In this document: positions 8,525 to 16,444 of the stretch, in pieces
How the letters are laid out: every line of letters starts with the position of its first letter
How positions within the stretch are numbered: the stretch's first letter is position 1
Source of the DNA: Caenibius sp. WL
GTDB taxonomy: Bacteria > Pseudomonadota > Alphaproteobacteria > Sphingomonadales > Sphingomonadaceae
DNA length: 38,127 bases
Assembly (NCBI RefSeq): GCF_019803445.1
Contig: NZ_CP081845.1
Location: forward strand, 1 to 38,127
Reading direction: 5' to 3'
Made by a program: the position numbers and the translations under genes
The notes under the pieces: generated by a model
What the model was told of the DNA's origin: nothing
The model's database searches: none
What the model saw: only the letters and a program-made list of their open reading frames with translations

Positions 8525-9060
8525 GGCACTTCCTACAGGTCGGCGCTGTCGATCCCATTCCCACGCTTGCCGCGTTGGCGGTGAAGCCGGGTCTATGGAA
8601 TGAGAACCCCCTGCGCACACAGCATGCAGGGACGGCACATGCCGAGGCTGATGATATCTGGCTGATGTTCAACAAGGTGCCGAATGATCCCGCTGAGGTC
8701 ATCGACGATATCTCGGTCTTTCCGTATCGGGCATGGACCGAGTTACCGCACCTGCGCAGCCTAGTTCTCGATCTCATGCACCGCGTGGGCGGCGTTCAAT
8801 TGGGCAGGGTCATCCTGACCCGCCTGCGTCCGGGCAAGCGCATCCTGCCCCATGTCGATCAGGGTGCGCCCGCCGAGTACTTCACCCGCTACCAAATCGC
8901 TCTCCAGTCGTTGCCCGGCTGCAATTTCCGCATCGGTGACGAGGCGATCAACTTCCCCTCTGGCTCCGTGTGGTGGATCGACAATCGCACGGAACATGAG
9001 GTGATCAACAATAGCGCGGACGACAGGATCGTTTGCATCGTGGACATTCGCCAATGCTGA
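8521..9060 (+). CDS. Aspartyl/asparaginyl beta-hydroxylase-like 2OG-Fe(II) oxygenase
   Basis: 179 residues, GTG start coupled to the preceding gene. The double-stranded beta-helix signature is complete: H111-x-D113 (LPHVDQG), a distal His159 (RTEHEV) and Arg169 placed to bind 2-oxoglutarate, with a WWIDNRTEHE block typical of aspartyl beta-hydroxylases. The predicted reaction is hydroxylation of Asp or Asn side chains using Fe(II), O2 and 2-oxoglutarate. It is embedded in the virion operon next to a GNAT gene, so its likely substrate is a virion or tail protein (inference). All catalytic residues are present, which argues against a decayed copy. Confidence 0.85.
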   Translation: MRHFLQVGAVDPIPTLAALAVKPGLWNENPLRTQHAGTAHAEADDIWLMFNKVPNDPAEVIDDISVFPYRAWTELPHLRSLVLDLMHRVGGVQLGRVILTRLRPGKRILPHVDQGAPAEYFTRYQIALQSLPGCNFRIGDEAINFPSGSVWWIDNRTEHEVINNSADDRIVCIVDIRQC

Positions 9061-9509
9061 CCGCCCAGGTTGAACCGTTTCCTCCATTTCTGGAGGAAGT
9101 GAAGCCGCTTCTGGCCCTCCATTACGAAGAACTGGCGCTGAACAAGGACTGCGTACCGCTTGATCCTCAATACGATGAGTATTTGAAGCGTGATGCGCAA
9201 GGCATGGTCATGACCATCACGCTGCGCGATGCGGGCAAGCTGGTCGGCTATTTCGTCGGTTTCGTCGCGCCGGGGCTGCACTATCAAACCTGCCTTACGC
9301 TACATCTGGATATCTTCTGGGTGCACCCCGATCATCGCGGGAAGATGGCAGGGTTTCGGCTGTTCAAAGCCGTGGAGGCAGAAGCCAAGCGGCGCGGCGT
9401 GCAACGAATGTTTGCGGGTTCCAAGGTGCACAAGGACGCCTCGTGGCTGTTCGAAAAGCTCGGTTATACCGAAGTCGAGCGCATCTACTCCAAAATGATC
9501 GGAGAGTGA
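9054..9509 (+). CDS. GNAT-family N-acetyltransferase
   Basis: 151 residues; the ATG at 9054 overlaps the hydroxylase stop by seven bases and is preferred to an upstream ATG at 9033 inside that gene. GNAT motif A is visible as DIFWVHPDHRGKMAGFRLF (acetyl-CoA pyrophosphate loop RGKMAG), followed by a helix and the KLGYTEVERIYSK C-terminal strand typical of the fold. Homologous GNATs are common in podovirus structural operons. Predicted to acetylate an amine; pairing with the hydroxylase suggests covalent modification of the particle or a host target, which is inference. Confidence 0.85.
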   Translation: MLTAQVEPFPPFLEEVKPLLALHYEELALNKDCVPLDPQYDEYLKRDAQGMVMTITLRDAGKLVGYFVGFVAPGLHYQTCLTLHLDIFWVHPDHRGKMAGFRLFKAVEAEAKRRGVQRMFAGSKVHKDASWLFEKLGYTEVERIYSKMIGE

Positions 9510-9510
9510 T

Positions 9511-10485
9511 ATGGTAGGTGTTGCCGTAGGCGCAGCAGTTGGCATAGGCGGTGCTGTTGCATCGTCGTCAGCCGCCAGCAAAAACCGGAAGGCCATCAAC
9601 AAGGCCACGGATGCGCAGGTTCAAGCCAATCAGGACAGCCTTGCCCTACAGCAGGCCATCTATAACCAGAATTACGGCCTTCTCTCGCCTTATGTGGGGC
9701 GGGGGAACGTTGCGGGCGACTATTACAATGCCCTCCTCGGTCTCCCTGCCGCGCCCGCGCAGACGTTCCAGCCCGCGAACAACAATGGCACCGGGTATGT
9801 GAACACGCCCAACGGCATCATGCCTGCCTCGTCGGTAACGGGAAATGGTGCGCTCCCGACCTTCGATTTCAGCAACGGGACGATTACGCTACCGCCCGGT
9901 AGTACGTCCATATATGCGCCTCAGAACGCAAATCAGCCGACGCAAGCGCCCGCTACGCCGACTGTTAAGCCGGTCACGGCTCAGCAGGCGTTCAACACTT
10001 ACAAGAACATCACCGGCTATCAGTTCCGTCTCAACGAGGGGAACAATGGCGTCAACGCGGGATACGCCGCCAATGGCATGCTCCAGAGCGGTGCGGCCCA
10101 AAAGGCTTTGGCCGAGTATAACCAGAACCTCGCCTCCGCCGAGTTCAACAACTACATGACCCTGCTTGGTAATCAGGCGGGCATGGGTCTGTCTGCCGGT
10201 TCTGCCCTCGCAGGCGTCGGGCAGGGCTTCGCCAACGCAGCAACGGGCATCAATCAGAATACCGCCAATGCCATCGGGCAGGGCGCCATCGCAAACGCGA
10301 ACAATTCGAACGCGGGCACTGCGGGCATTCTCGGCGCGATTGGTCAGGGCGTATCTGGCGTTACCAATGCGCTATTTCCGACCAGCAGCTATCAGGGCGC
10401 GGGCTCTGGCTTGAGCTTCCAGACGCCCGGCTCCGCTTTCGGCGGATACGTGAACACACCCGGCGCGAACAACTTCGGCTTCTGA
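9511..10485 (+). CDS. DNA ejection (internal virion) protein, gp7-like
   Basis: 324 residues. Starts with a hydrophobic glycine-zipper-like segment (VGVAVGAAVGIGGAVASSSAAS) then low-complexity Gln/Asn/Ala/Gly sequence, and from about residue 165 a helical block (TGYQFRLNEGNNGVNAGY, GAAQKALAEYNQNLAS) characteristic of podovirus ejection proteins. Such proteins leave the head first and help build a trans-envelope channel. GGAG lies seven bases before ATG. Followed by two further ejection-type genes, like the gp7-gp20-gp16 order in P22, though similarity to a specific P22 member cannot be proven by eye. Confidence 0.75.
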   Translation: MVGVAVGAAVGIGGAVASSSAASKNRKAINKATDAQVQANQDSLALQQAIYNQNYGLLSPYVGRGNVAGDYYNALLGLPAAPAQTFQPANNNGTGYVNTPNGIMPASSVTGNGALPTFDFSNGTITLPPGSTSIYAPQNANQPTQAPATPTVKPVTAQQAFNTYKNITGYQFRLNEGNNGVNAGYAANGMLQSGAAQKALAEYNQNLASAEFNNYMTLLGNQAGMGLSAGSALAGVGQGFANAATGINQNTANAIGQGAIANANNSNAGTAGILGAIGQGVSGVTNALFPTSSYQGAGSGLSFQTPGSAFGGYVNTPGANNFGF

Positions 10486-10495
10486 GAGGCGCACT

Positions 10496-11281
10496 ATGAG
10501 CATGTTTAATGCCCTGATGGACCCGCGCGAAGTCGGCATGGCCTTTCAGCAGGGCTATGACGCACAGCAACAGCGCAACGATCAGCAGAACGCCAAGAAC
10601 GCCATGCGCAACTTTGCGATGAACCCCGATGATCCGAACGCGCTGGCGCAGATCAGCCAGTTCGATCCCCGCCTGATGCTCCAGGTGCAGAATGCCCAGC
10701 GTCAGGCGCGGATGGATGATTTCCAGATGCAGCAGTATCAGGCGAAAGCTGAGGAGGCCGCGCGGGAACAGAAGCAGGCGCAGTTGGGTCAGATCGCCCG
10801 GCTGTTTCAGGGCGTCACCCCTGAAAACTATGCCAACCGTGTATCCATCGCGCAGCAGATGGGCGTTGATGTCTCCGGTGTGCCAGCGCAGTTCGATCCC
10901 GAATGGACCGCGCGGCAGGGGGAAATCTTTTCCTTCCTCGCAGGCCAGCCAGAGGCTCTTTCTGCTGCTGGGAAACAGGCACAGGACATGGGCCTTCAAC
11001 CCGGCACGCCTGAGTTTAGCGAAGTGGTGAAACAAATAATCGAAGCCGGGATGGTGCGCCCGTATACTGGGCCAGGCGGGGAGACGCGTGTTTATACGCC
11101 ACGAATTGGCGGTGGAGGGCAGGTCCAAGTTGGGCCGCCTTCGCAGGCGCACATTGATGCTTTGCGCCAGAACCCTGAGCGGCGCGACGAGTTTGATCAG
11201 AAGTTTGGCCGTGGTGCTGCCGAGCGCATCTTGGGAGGCGGTGGCGGTAACGCCACCGGTGGGTTTCTCCCCGGTCAGTGA
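10496..11281 (+). CDS. DNA ejection protein, gp20-like; C-terminal domain lies in shifted frame
   Basis: 261 residues, Gln/Ala/Met-rich and strongly helical, GAGAGG upstream of the ATG. The frame closes at a TGA (11279-11281) just after a Gly-rich linker (GGGGGNATGG), while the +1 frame carries an intact peptidase-like domain without pause. If one base of the CCCC run at 11269-11272 is skipped, the two read as one protein of about 350 residues with a linker between ejection helices and peptidase, an arrangement known in ejection proteins. It may be a real programmed shift, an indel, or two coupled genes. Confidence 0.7.
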   Translation: MSMFNALMDPREVGMAFQQGYDAQQQRNDQQNAKNAMRNFAMNPDDPNALAQISQFDPRLMLQVQNAQRQARMDDFQMQQYQAKAEEAAREQKQAQLGQIARLFQGVTPENYANRVSIAQQMGVDVSGVPAQFDPEWTARQGEIFSFLAGQPEALSAAGKQAQDMGLQPGTPEFSEVVKQIIEAGMVRPYTGPGGETRVYTPRIGGGGQVQVGPPSQAHIDALRQNPERRDEFDQKFGRGAAERILGGGGGNATGGFLPGQ

Positions 11282-11555
11282 CGGGCGCAGCGTCGTCAAC
11301 AGCCTGTTCCCCGATGCCCGTATTACCTCAGGTTATCGGGGCCCCAACCATCCCTTGAGTAAAGCCAACCCTCGCAGTTGGCACGCTCGTTCACATGGCG
11401 CGGTCGATGTCGCGCCGATCCCCGGAATGACATTCGGACAGTATGTGAACCGCATAAAGCAGGCGGGCTATCGGATCATTGAGGCGCGCGATGAGGTCAA
11501 GAACCCGTCCAGCCACGCGACCGGCCCCCACTGGCATATCGTAATCGGAGAATAA
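11259..11555 (+). CDS. M15-like peptidase domain, frameshifted continuation of the ejection protein
   Basis: About 98 residues readable from a GTG at 11259 in the +1 frame relative to the preceding gene. The segment RITSGYRGPNHPL, SWHARSHGAVDVAP and SHATGPHWHIV carries the zinc-peptidase pattern of M15-type D-Ala-D-Ala or endolysin peptidases: a His and Asp in the H-x6-D block and the HWH motif near the end. It would cleave peptidoglycan cross-links to open a path for DNA ejection. A stand-alone protein would need the GTG start, whose only candidate Shine-Dalgarno (GGAGG, 11234-11238) is about 20 bases upstream, so fusion by frameshift is at least as likely. Confidence 0.6.
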   Translation: MGFSPVSDGRSVVNSLFPDARITSGYRGPNHPLSKANPRSWHARSHGAVDVAPIPGMTFGQYVNRIKQAGYRIIEARDEVKNPSSHATGPHWHIVIGE

Positions 11556-11559
11556 CAGA

Positions 11560-14100
11560 ATGCCCGGAAACTTCTTCGATCAGTTTGACGCTGCGCCCTC
11601 TGGCGACCCGATCATCGCACCCCCTGATCCGTATAAGGCGAACGCTGAGGCACGGGCTGCGGAAGATCAGAGGATGCAGCGTGCGGCAAACGAACGGGCG
11701 GATCGTGCAGAAGCACGCGCCGTGAACGCAGAGCGGCGCGCTGCGGCGAAAGACGCTCAAGGTTCTGTTGAACAGAACAAGACAAAGGGCTTTCTCACTC
11801 GGGCAATTCAGGCAAATCAGGATTTCTCGAAACTGGGTGATGTGCAGCCGCGTTCCGTCCCTGGGCAAGCTTTCGCGGACGCTTATCCGAACCTCGCCAA
11901 CAGCTTGACCAGCGATGCCAATCGTCAGTTGGCGGAACAGGCAGAGCGGGCTTTTATTGCTGCGATACTTCGCTACGATTCAGGCGCGGCCATCCCGCCT
12001 TCAGAATTTGCGACTCAAGGCCAAATCTATTTCCCACGCCCCGGTGATGGGCCGGAGGTATTGGCGCAAAAAGCGCAGGCACGCTTGGTCGCCCTGCAAG
12101 GCCTCAAGGACTCTGCGGGACCAACCGCCGCAGATGTCGTGTTGGGCATAGATCAGCCGGAAGAAAAGGCCAACTGGGACGGGGTTGGCCTGACTGGTTC
12201 TGTCACCGACGATAGCCCGCAGCAGCCTACGCCGAATACTCCCGGCAACGATCCGAATGACCCGTTTTACGGGGATGCGAGCGGGTTTCGAGGCCTCACG
12301 GCGCTGGGTAAGCAGGGTATAACGCTTGGCCTGTCCGATGAGGCGGCGGGCGTCGGCGGTGCTATTGCGGGTCTGCTGCTGGGTAAGAACCCCGTGGACG
12401 AGTACCGAAAGTCTCGTGATGCCGAGATGGATTTCGTCAATCGTGCGCGGGAAGCACACCCGATCCTCGGCACGGCGCTGGAGTTTGCTGGTGGCGGTGG
12501 CGCCTTAAGGATCGGTGCTGGCGGTAATGCCCTGCTGCAAGGCGCGACCATCGGGGGGCTTGGCGGTTTCGGTTATGGTCGCGGTGCTGAGGACAGCCTT
12601 GCAGGGACGACGACAGGGGCAGCGCTGGGCGCGGGCACGGCATTCGGGCTGGATAAGATCGGCAACGCGCTCATGCCCCGGATTCCAAGGCCTTCCGCGC
12701 AGCCGGATATGAATGTGATCGCTGCCGGTGCTCGCCAGGACATTCCGATCAGGCGGCCCGATGCGATTCCTTCGCTTCGCGGAAAGTTCGGCGCTGTCGA
12801 GTCTACACCGAATGGCGGGAGCATGATCCGTCAGGCACTCACAGATGATGTGTCGGCGGTAGAACAGCGCGTCGCAGCTATCGGCGGCAGAGAGGGGGCA
12901 CCTGATCCGTATGCGCTCGGAACGCGATTGCAGGAAGCGGGTGAACGCTTCAAAGCGCGAACAGGCCAGCAAGCGAACCGTCTGTACGAGCGCGCCCGTG
13001 CGGCGGCACAGGGGAGAACAGTATCCCCGCAGGAAGCAATCGGAGCGATTGACCAGAACATTGCCGAGTTGCGGGCCGCTGGCGAAACCACCAATGGATC
13101 GCAGATTGCGTATCTGGAAGGGCTGAAATCCGATTTGGCGCGTCCCGGTGGCCTCACCATTGAGGCGGTCCAAAACCTGCGAACGAATATGCGCGGTCAA
13201 CTGAGCGAGCGGAACCTGACGGCTTCCGACGCGGAACGCAGGGTCACGCAGGTGATCGAAGCCGCCAACCGGGATTTGACGCGTGATCTGCCGCAACCGG
13301 CCTCGGAAGCGCTTCGCGCCGCTGACGATTTTTATCGCCAGAGGCAGGAATTTATCAACGGCACTCTCAAGCAGTTCATGGGGACGCGTGGCCAGCCAAT
13401 TTCTGCCGAAACGGCTGCTCAACGACTCATGTCGATGACCAAAGGCAAGGGCAACTTTGACAAATTTTCCTCCATGTGGCGGGAACTGGATCAGAACGAG
13501 CGTGGTGATATCGCTGCCACTGTTGCCGCCTCGTTGGGCAGAGCACCCAACGGGGATTTCAGTCTGGCGCGGCTTGTCCGCAGCCTAGATCCGAAAGAGG
13601 GTATCAACCCGCGCACCGCCCGGCTGATCTTTGGCAAGGATGGGGCAACGGCGCTGGAAGACCTGCGCACTATCGCCCAAGCCAAAGTCGCAGCGTCATC
13701 CGAACGCAACGCTTCTAAGACCGCCAATTCGATGGGGGCGCGCGTTGGCGGGTTGAAAAACCTTTTGCTGGGCGCACTGGGGCTGTCGCAAGGCGGTCCC
13801 GCCGGTGCGGTCGCCGTTCCTTTCGCCGCCCACTTCATGAAGAACTGGGGCGACGAACGCGCGGCCCGAATGCTATTGAACCCCAGCTTCACAAAGTGGC
13901 TGAAACAAGCACCTCAGACCACGGACCCGCGCATCATAGACAAGTATTTTGTCAGGCTTGGGGGGCTTCCCGGCATCGCTGCGAACGAGAATGCCGCGTT
14001 CGTTGGCGCGATCCGCGACGCTTTGAATGCGCAAGGTCCTCGGGTGGGTACGCTCGCAGCTTCACCAAATGAAGGGCCAGATGAGGAGAACAAGCGCTAG
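11560..14100 (+). CDS. Large DNA ejection protein, gp16-like
   Basis: 846 residues. N-terminus is a charged Ala/Arg/Glu coiled coil (about 25-65); residues about 240-370 hold several glycine-zipper hydrophobic stretches (for example GVGGAIAGLLLG and GGLGGFGYGRG) that could insert into the host membrane; the rest is long helical segments and a final hydrophobic helix (AVAVPFAAHFM). This is the architecture of the largest podovirus ejection protein, which forms part of the DNA channel across the inner membrane. GGAG is ten bases upstream. Last gene of the structural block before the inverted HicAB insert. Confidence 0.75.
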   Translation: MPGNFFDQFDAAPSGDPIIAPPDPYKANAEARAAEDQRMQRAANERADRAEARAVNAERRAAAKDAQGSVEQNKTKGFLTRAIQANQDFSKLGDVQPRSVPGQAFADAYPNLANSLTSDANRQLAEQAERAFIAAILRYDSGAAIPPSEFATQGQIYFPRPGDGPEVLAQKAQARLVALQGLKDSAGPTAADVVLGIDQPEEKANWDGVGLTGSVTDDSPQQPTPNTPGNDPNDPFYGDASGFRGLTALGKQGITLGLSDEAAGVGGAIAGLLLGKNPVDEYRKSRDAEMDFVNRAREAHPILGTALEFAGGGGALRIGAGGNALLQGATIGGLGGFGYGRGAEDSLAGTTTGAALGAGTAFGLDKIGNALMPRIPRPSAQPDMNVIAAGARQDIPIRRPDAIPSLRGKFGAVESTPNGGSMIRQALTDDVSAVEQRVAAIGGREGAPDPYALGTRLQEAGERFKARTGQQANRLYERARAAAQGRTVSPQEAIGAIDQNIAELRAAGETTNGSQIAYLEGLKSDLARPGGLTIEAVQNLRTNMRGQLSERNLTASDAERRVTQVIEAANRDLTRDLPQPASEALRAADDFYRQRQEFINGTLKQFMGTRGQPISAETAAQRLMSMTKGKGNFDKFSSMWRELDQNERGDIAATVAASLGRAPNGDFSLARLVRSLDPKEGINPRTARLIFGKDGATALEDLRTIAQAKVAASSERNASKTANSMGARVGGLKNLLLGALGLSQGGPAGAVAVPFAAHFMKNWGDERAARMLLNPSFTKWLKQAPQTTDPRIIDKYFVRLGGLPGIAANENAAFVGAIRDALNAQGPRVGTLAASPNEGPDEENKR

Positions 14101-14112
14101 GCTATATAGCCT
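14099..14112. repeat. Perfect 14-bp palindrome over the stop of the large ejection gene
   Basis: AGGCTATATAGCCT is perfectly self-complementary and includes the TAG stop of the ejection gene. It could be a protein-binding site marking the junction of the late operon and the HicAB insert. No T-run follows, so it is not a usual terminator. Confidence 0.4.
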
Positions 14113-14210
14113 GAATCGTCGCGGCGGCAGGAAGTAGGCAACTGAAAATATCAAGAGGATGTGCCAAACCTTCACCCGATAGGTTTACGACCCTTTCAAG
14201 TTCTTATCAA

Positions 14211-14543
14211 CTAGTGAGGAAGCGCCTCATGCAGGGCTTCCTCCGCCCACTGGTTAAGGCTCTTGCCCGCCAGTTCAGCCGCGATGGCCGCCCGGCGATG
14301 TAGCTCGGGGCTCACGCGAAACATCATCTTGCCGGAATAGGGCTTCTGAGGGTCTTTCCCGATCTTCGCGCATGCTTCGATGTAATCGTCCACGGCCTCG
14401 TGAAAGGCGGCGCGCAGTTCTTCGACGCTATCGGCATGAAAGCCGACCACATCATTGATACCGGCAAGCCTGCCGAAAAAAATGCCATCGTCATCATCAT
14501 ATTCGATGCGGGCGCTGTAACCTTTGTGACTCATGACGTTCAT
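14211..14543 (-). CDS. hicB: HicB-family antitoxin
   Basis: 110 residues. The N-terminal half is a HicB partial RNase-H-like fold (YSARIEYDDDDGIFFGRLAGI, then SVEELRAAFHEAVDDYIEAC); the C-terminal half is a ribbon-helix-helix DNA-binding domain (MMFRVSPELHRRAAIAAELAGKS...). It should neutralise HicA and repress the operon. The ATG overlaps the hicA stop by four bases and has GGAG eight bases upstream; an alternative Met lies three codons in. Toxin-first order is typical for hicAB. It is transcribed against the surrounding late genes, marking the pair as a separately acquired moron. Confidence 0.85.
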   Translation of the reverse strand: MNVMSHKGYSARIEYDDDDGIFFGRLAGINDVVGFHADSVEELRAAFHEAVDDYIEACAKIGKDPQKPYSGKMMFRVSPELHRRAAIAAELAGKSLNQWAEEALHEALPH

Positions 14544-14794
14544 GGCTCAACTCCAATCTTCGCTAGAAATTCCCTCACATCCCGAATTTGGTAGCGCTTG
14601 GCCTCCTTGTTCGGATGGGGGCGGACGAAATAACCTATCACGCCATCCTTGTGGGCTTGGACATGCGATCCCTTGCCCTCGATTATTTCGCAACCGACCG
14701 CGACGAACAGACTTTCAATAGACGCCCATTTGATCGTTCCCGAAACCGGATCGGAGAAGATGGCTTTGAGCGTCTTGGACTGCTTGCTGTTCAT
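14540..14794 (-). CDS. hicA: HicA-family mRNA interferase toxin
   Basis: 84 residues, a double-stranded-RNA-binding-like fold that cleaves mRNA. The catalytic His44 lies in the expected GKGSH motif, followed by QAHKDG and YFVRPHPNKEAKRYQIRDVREFL. Slightly longer than the usual 60 residues because of an N-terminal extension related to SDPVSGTIKWASIESLF. The start is ATG at 14794; a promoter candidate sits so close that the transcript may begin at or near the ATG. All expected key residues are present. Expressed from the prophage it would provide plasmid-like maintenance or abortive-infection activity. Confidence 0.85.
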   Translation of the reverse strand: MNSKQSKTLKAIFSDPVSGTIKWASIESLFVAVGCEIIEGKGSHVQAHKDGVIGYFVRPHPNKEAKRYQIRDVREFLAKIGVEP

Positions 14795-14798
14795 GCAA

Positions 14799-14845
14799 GC
14801 ATATAACGCTATCGCGCGGCATATTGCAAGCAAAAAATGATAGCG
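14799..14845 (-). promoter_or_regulatory. hicA promoter and inverted-repeat operator
   Basis: On the minus strand TTGCAA, a 17-base spacer and TTATAT end five to six bases before the hicA ATG, which implies a leaderless or near-leaderless mRNA. CGCTATC (14807-14813) and its complement GATAGCG (14839-14845) are centred 32 bp apart, three helical turns, bracketing the promoter: a plausible HicB operator pair. Inferred from pattern only. Confidence 0.5.
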
Positions 14846-14848
14846 CAA

Positions 14849-14874
14849 GCGGTCCTTTGGGGCCGCCTTTTTTA
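14849..14874 (+). terminator. Intrinsic terminator before the tail-fibre gene
   Basis: GCGGTCC-TTTG-GGGCCGC makes a seven-pair stem (one T-G), followed by CTTTTTTA. In the plus direction it would stop read-through from the ejection operon or the spacer opposite hicAB, implying that the fibre and lysis genes need their own promoter or antitermination. Confidence 0.6.
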
Positions 14875-14884
14875 TGGGGCGAAC

Positions 14885-16171
14885 ATGACGGTCAAATCTT
14901 TCCTCCTTCCTTTCCGTCCTGCGATTTCCGCCACTGCCCTTGAGGTGGTGCCGGGCGCGCGGCTTCATTTCTATCTCACGGGCACGACGACAGAAGCGGC
15001 GGTCTATGCCGATGAGGCGCTGACTATCGAGCTTCCCAATCCCGTGGTGGCCAATGCCGCAGGGAAATGGCCCGCAATCTTCTACGACGATTCCACAATT
15101 TACCGCGTGATCCTTCGGGATGGTGCTGGTGTGACCATGGACGAGGCGGACCCGTATACGCCTGCCATCCTGGACACCGTGAACGCGGCCCTGCAAGGGC
15201 TGGTAAACTCTGCTGGCGCACAGGCCGCATTGGCACAGACCGCCGCGCAAGCCGCTGCTGCCGACGCAGACACGGCTCAGATCGCAGCGGGTATCGTTAA
15301 TGCAGCGGGGGCGGGTTACAATTTCTATTCGACGAAGGCCGATGCGGTAGCCGCTGCTCCCTCACTCCCGAACGGCTATGTGCACGTCTGGAAGGATGAG
15401 AGCGCCAGCAATCACTTCACGGTCTATTCGGTCACCTCCGGCGCGCTTTCTCCGTCTCCTGTTGCGGACCTGACGCCGACGCCGGTGAGCGTGGGAACCA
15501 TCGCCGTTCAGAACGCCAACAACGTGGCAATTACAGGTGGATCGATCAGCGGGGCCAAAGTGGCTCCGTACTATGACACTGCGGCCAATCTCGCCGCGCT
15601 GGCCACTGCTGGGCAATTGCTGCCTCGTGGTCTCTATATCGACACAACGAACAACAGGGTAAAGCTGGCGACTGCGGTCAATACCCTAATCGATGTTGGC
15701 CCTTCTCCGCCTTCGACCAGCGATTTCACTTATGACTACCTGAGCGCCAATTTCACCGGAACGGCCGCGACCCTTACGGACACCGGGCTTGAAATTACGG
15801 GCGCTTCGCTTAGTCCGAACTCGTTGTACGAAGTGGAAATGCGCGCCTTTGCCAAGGTCGCATCGAGCTATTTTCGCTTGGGCTGCACGGCCCTAACAGG
15901 CGTCGAGGGGGCTTACTTCTTCACAGCCGGTCCAGGGTCAACTTGGACTTCCGGCAGTGATTCGATCAATTTGCATGGCGATTTTGCCGCAGCTTTTACC
16001 CCCAGCACGAACATCAATATGACCTCATGGTCCCGCGTGTTCTGTCAGGGTATTTTGACGACTGGAGCCACGCCGGGCGGATCGTTCAAGCTTCAGATCA
16101 GAAACTCGTCCGGCTCTGCCGTGCACACTGTCCTCAAGGGCAGTTACATCAAATGGCGGAGGCTGAACTGA
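14885..16171 (+). CDS. Tail fibre or tailspike protein
   Basis: 428 residues from the preferred ATG at 14885 (MTVKSFLLPF); an ATG at 14837 is rejected because it would translate the terminator. N-terminal residues 1-85 are a head-binding-type domain (ARLHFYLTGTTTEAAVY, LPNPVVANAAGKWPAIFYDDST) that docks to the tail hub in many podoviruses; an Ala-rich helix (about 110-145) follows, then a beta-rich shaft and a C-terminal jelly-roll-like receptor domain ending in LKGSYIKWRRLN. It presumably binds the host surface polysaccharide or receptor. The stop overlaps the next start (TGATG). Confidence 0.8.
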   Translation: MTVKSFLLPFRPAISATALEVVPGARLHFYLTGTTTEAAVYADEALTIELPNPVVANAAGKWPAIFYDDSTIYRVILRDGAGVTMDEADPYTPAILDTVNAALQGLVNSAGAQAALAQTAAQAAAADADTAQIAAGIVNAAGAGYNFYSTKADAVAAAPSLPNGYVHVWKDESASNHFTVYSVTSGALSPSPVADLTPTPVSVGTIAVQNANNVAITGGSISGAKVAPYYDTAANLAALATAGQLLPRGLYIDTTNNRVKLATAVNTLIDVGPSPPSTSDFTYDYLSANFTGTAATLTDTGLEITGASLSPNSLYEVEMRAFAKVASSYFRLGCTALTGVEGAYFFTAGPGSTWTSGSDSINLHGDFAAAFTPSTNINMTSWSRVFCQGILTTGATPGGSFKLQIRNSSGSAVHTVLKGSYIKWRRLN

Positions 16172-16443
16172 TGGTGGAGCCCATCACGCCGCAGGATATC
16201 GCTGACCGGCTGGACCGTGGAGACCAGCGTTTCAAGGAAATCGCAGAGGAATTGCGCTGCCTTCCGCAAATGCAAGCCGACATGGCCGCTGTCCGGGAAA
16301 TTCTTGAGGCGCTGCAAGGGCTCAAGACGCTGGGCAGGGTGATTGCTGGCTTATCCAAGGTCATTGCTGCCGTGGGGCTCGCTGTGGGCATGATCGTGGG
16401 CGTGTTCAAACTGGCTGTGATCGCCGTGACGAAAGGGGGTTGA
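16171..16443 (+). CDS. Small membrane protein of the lysis cassette, holin-like
   Basis: 90 residues: a charged helical cytoplasmic part (1-55, with heptad-like Leu/Met spacing) and one long hydrophobic segment at about 57-86 (VIAAVGLAVGMIVGVFKLAV). The layout resembles XhlA-type holin-associated membrane proteins. ATG chosen at 16171, overlapping the fibre stop; upstream Met at 16153 is possible. Sits immediately before the endolysin. It could be the holin partner or an antiholin; the second holin-like gene follows the endolysin. Confidence 0.65.
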   Translation: MVEPITPQDIADRLDRGDQRFKEIAEELRCLPQMQADMAAVREILEALQGLKTLGRVIAGLSKVIAAVGLAVGMIVGVFKLAVIAVTKGG

Positions 16444-16444
16444 G

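Noticed and set aside
14837-14884. Upstream start for the tail-fibre gene at 14837
   Set aside because: Would translate through the terminator hairpin and lacks a ribosome site; the 14885 start gives the usual fibre N-terminus.
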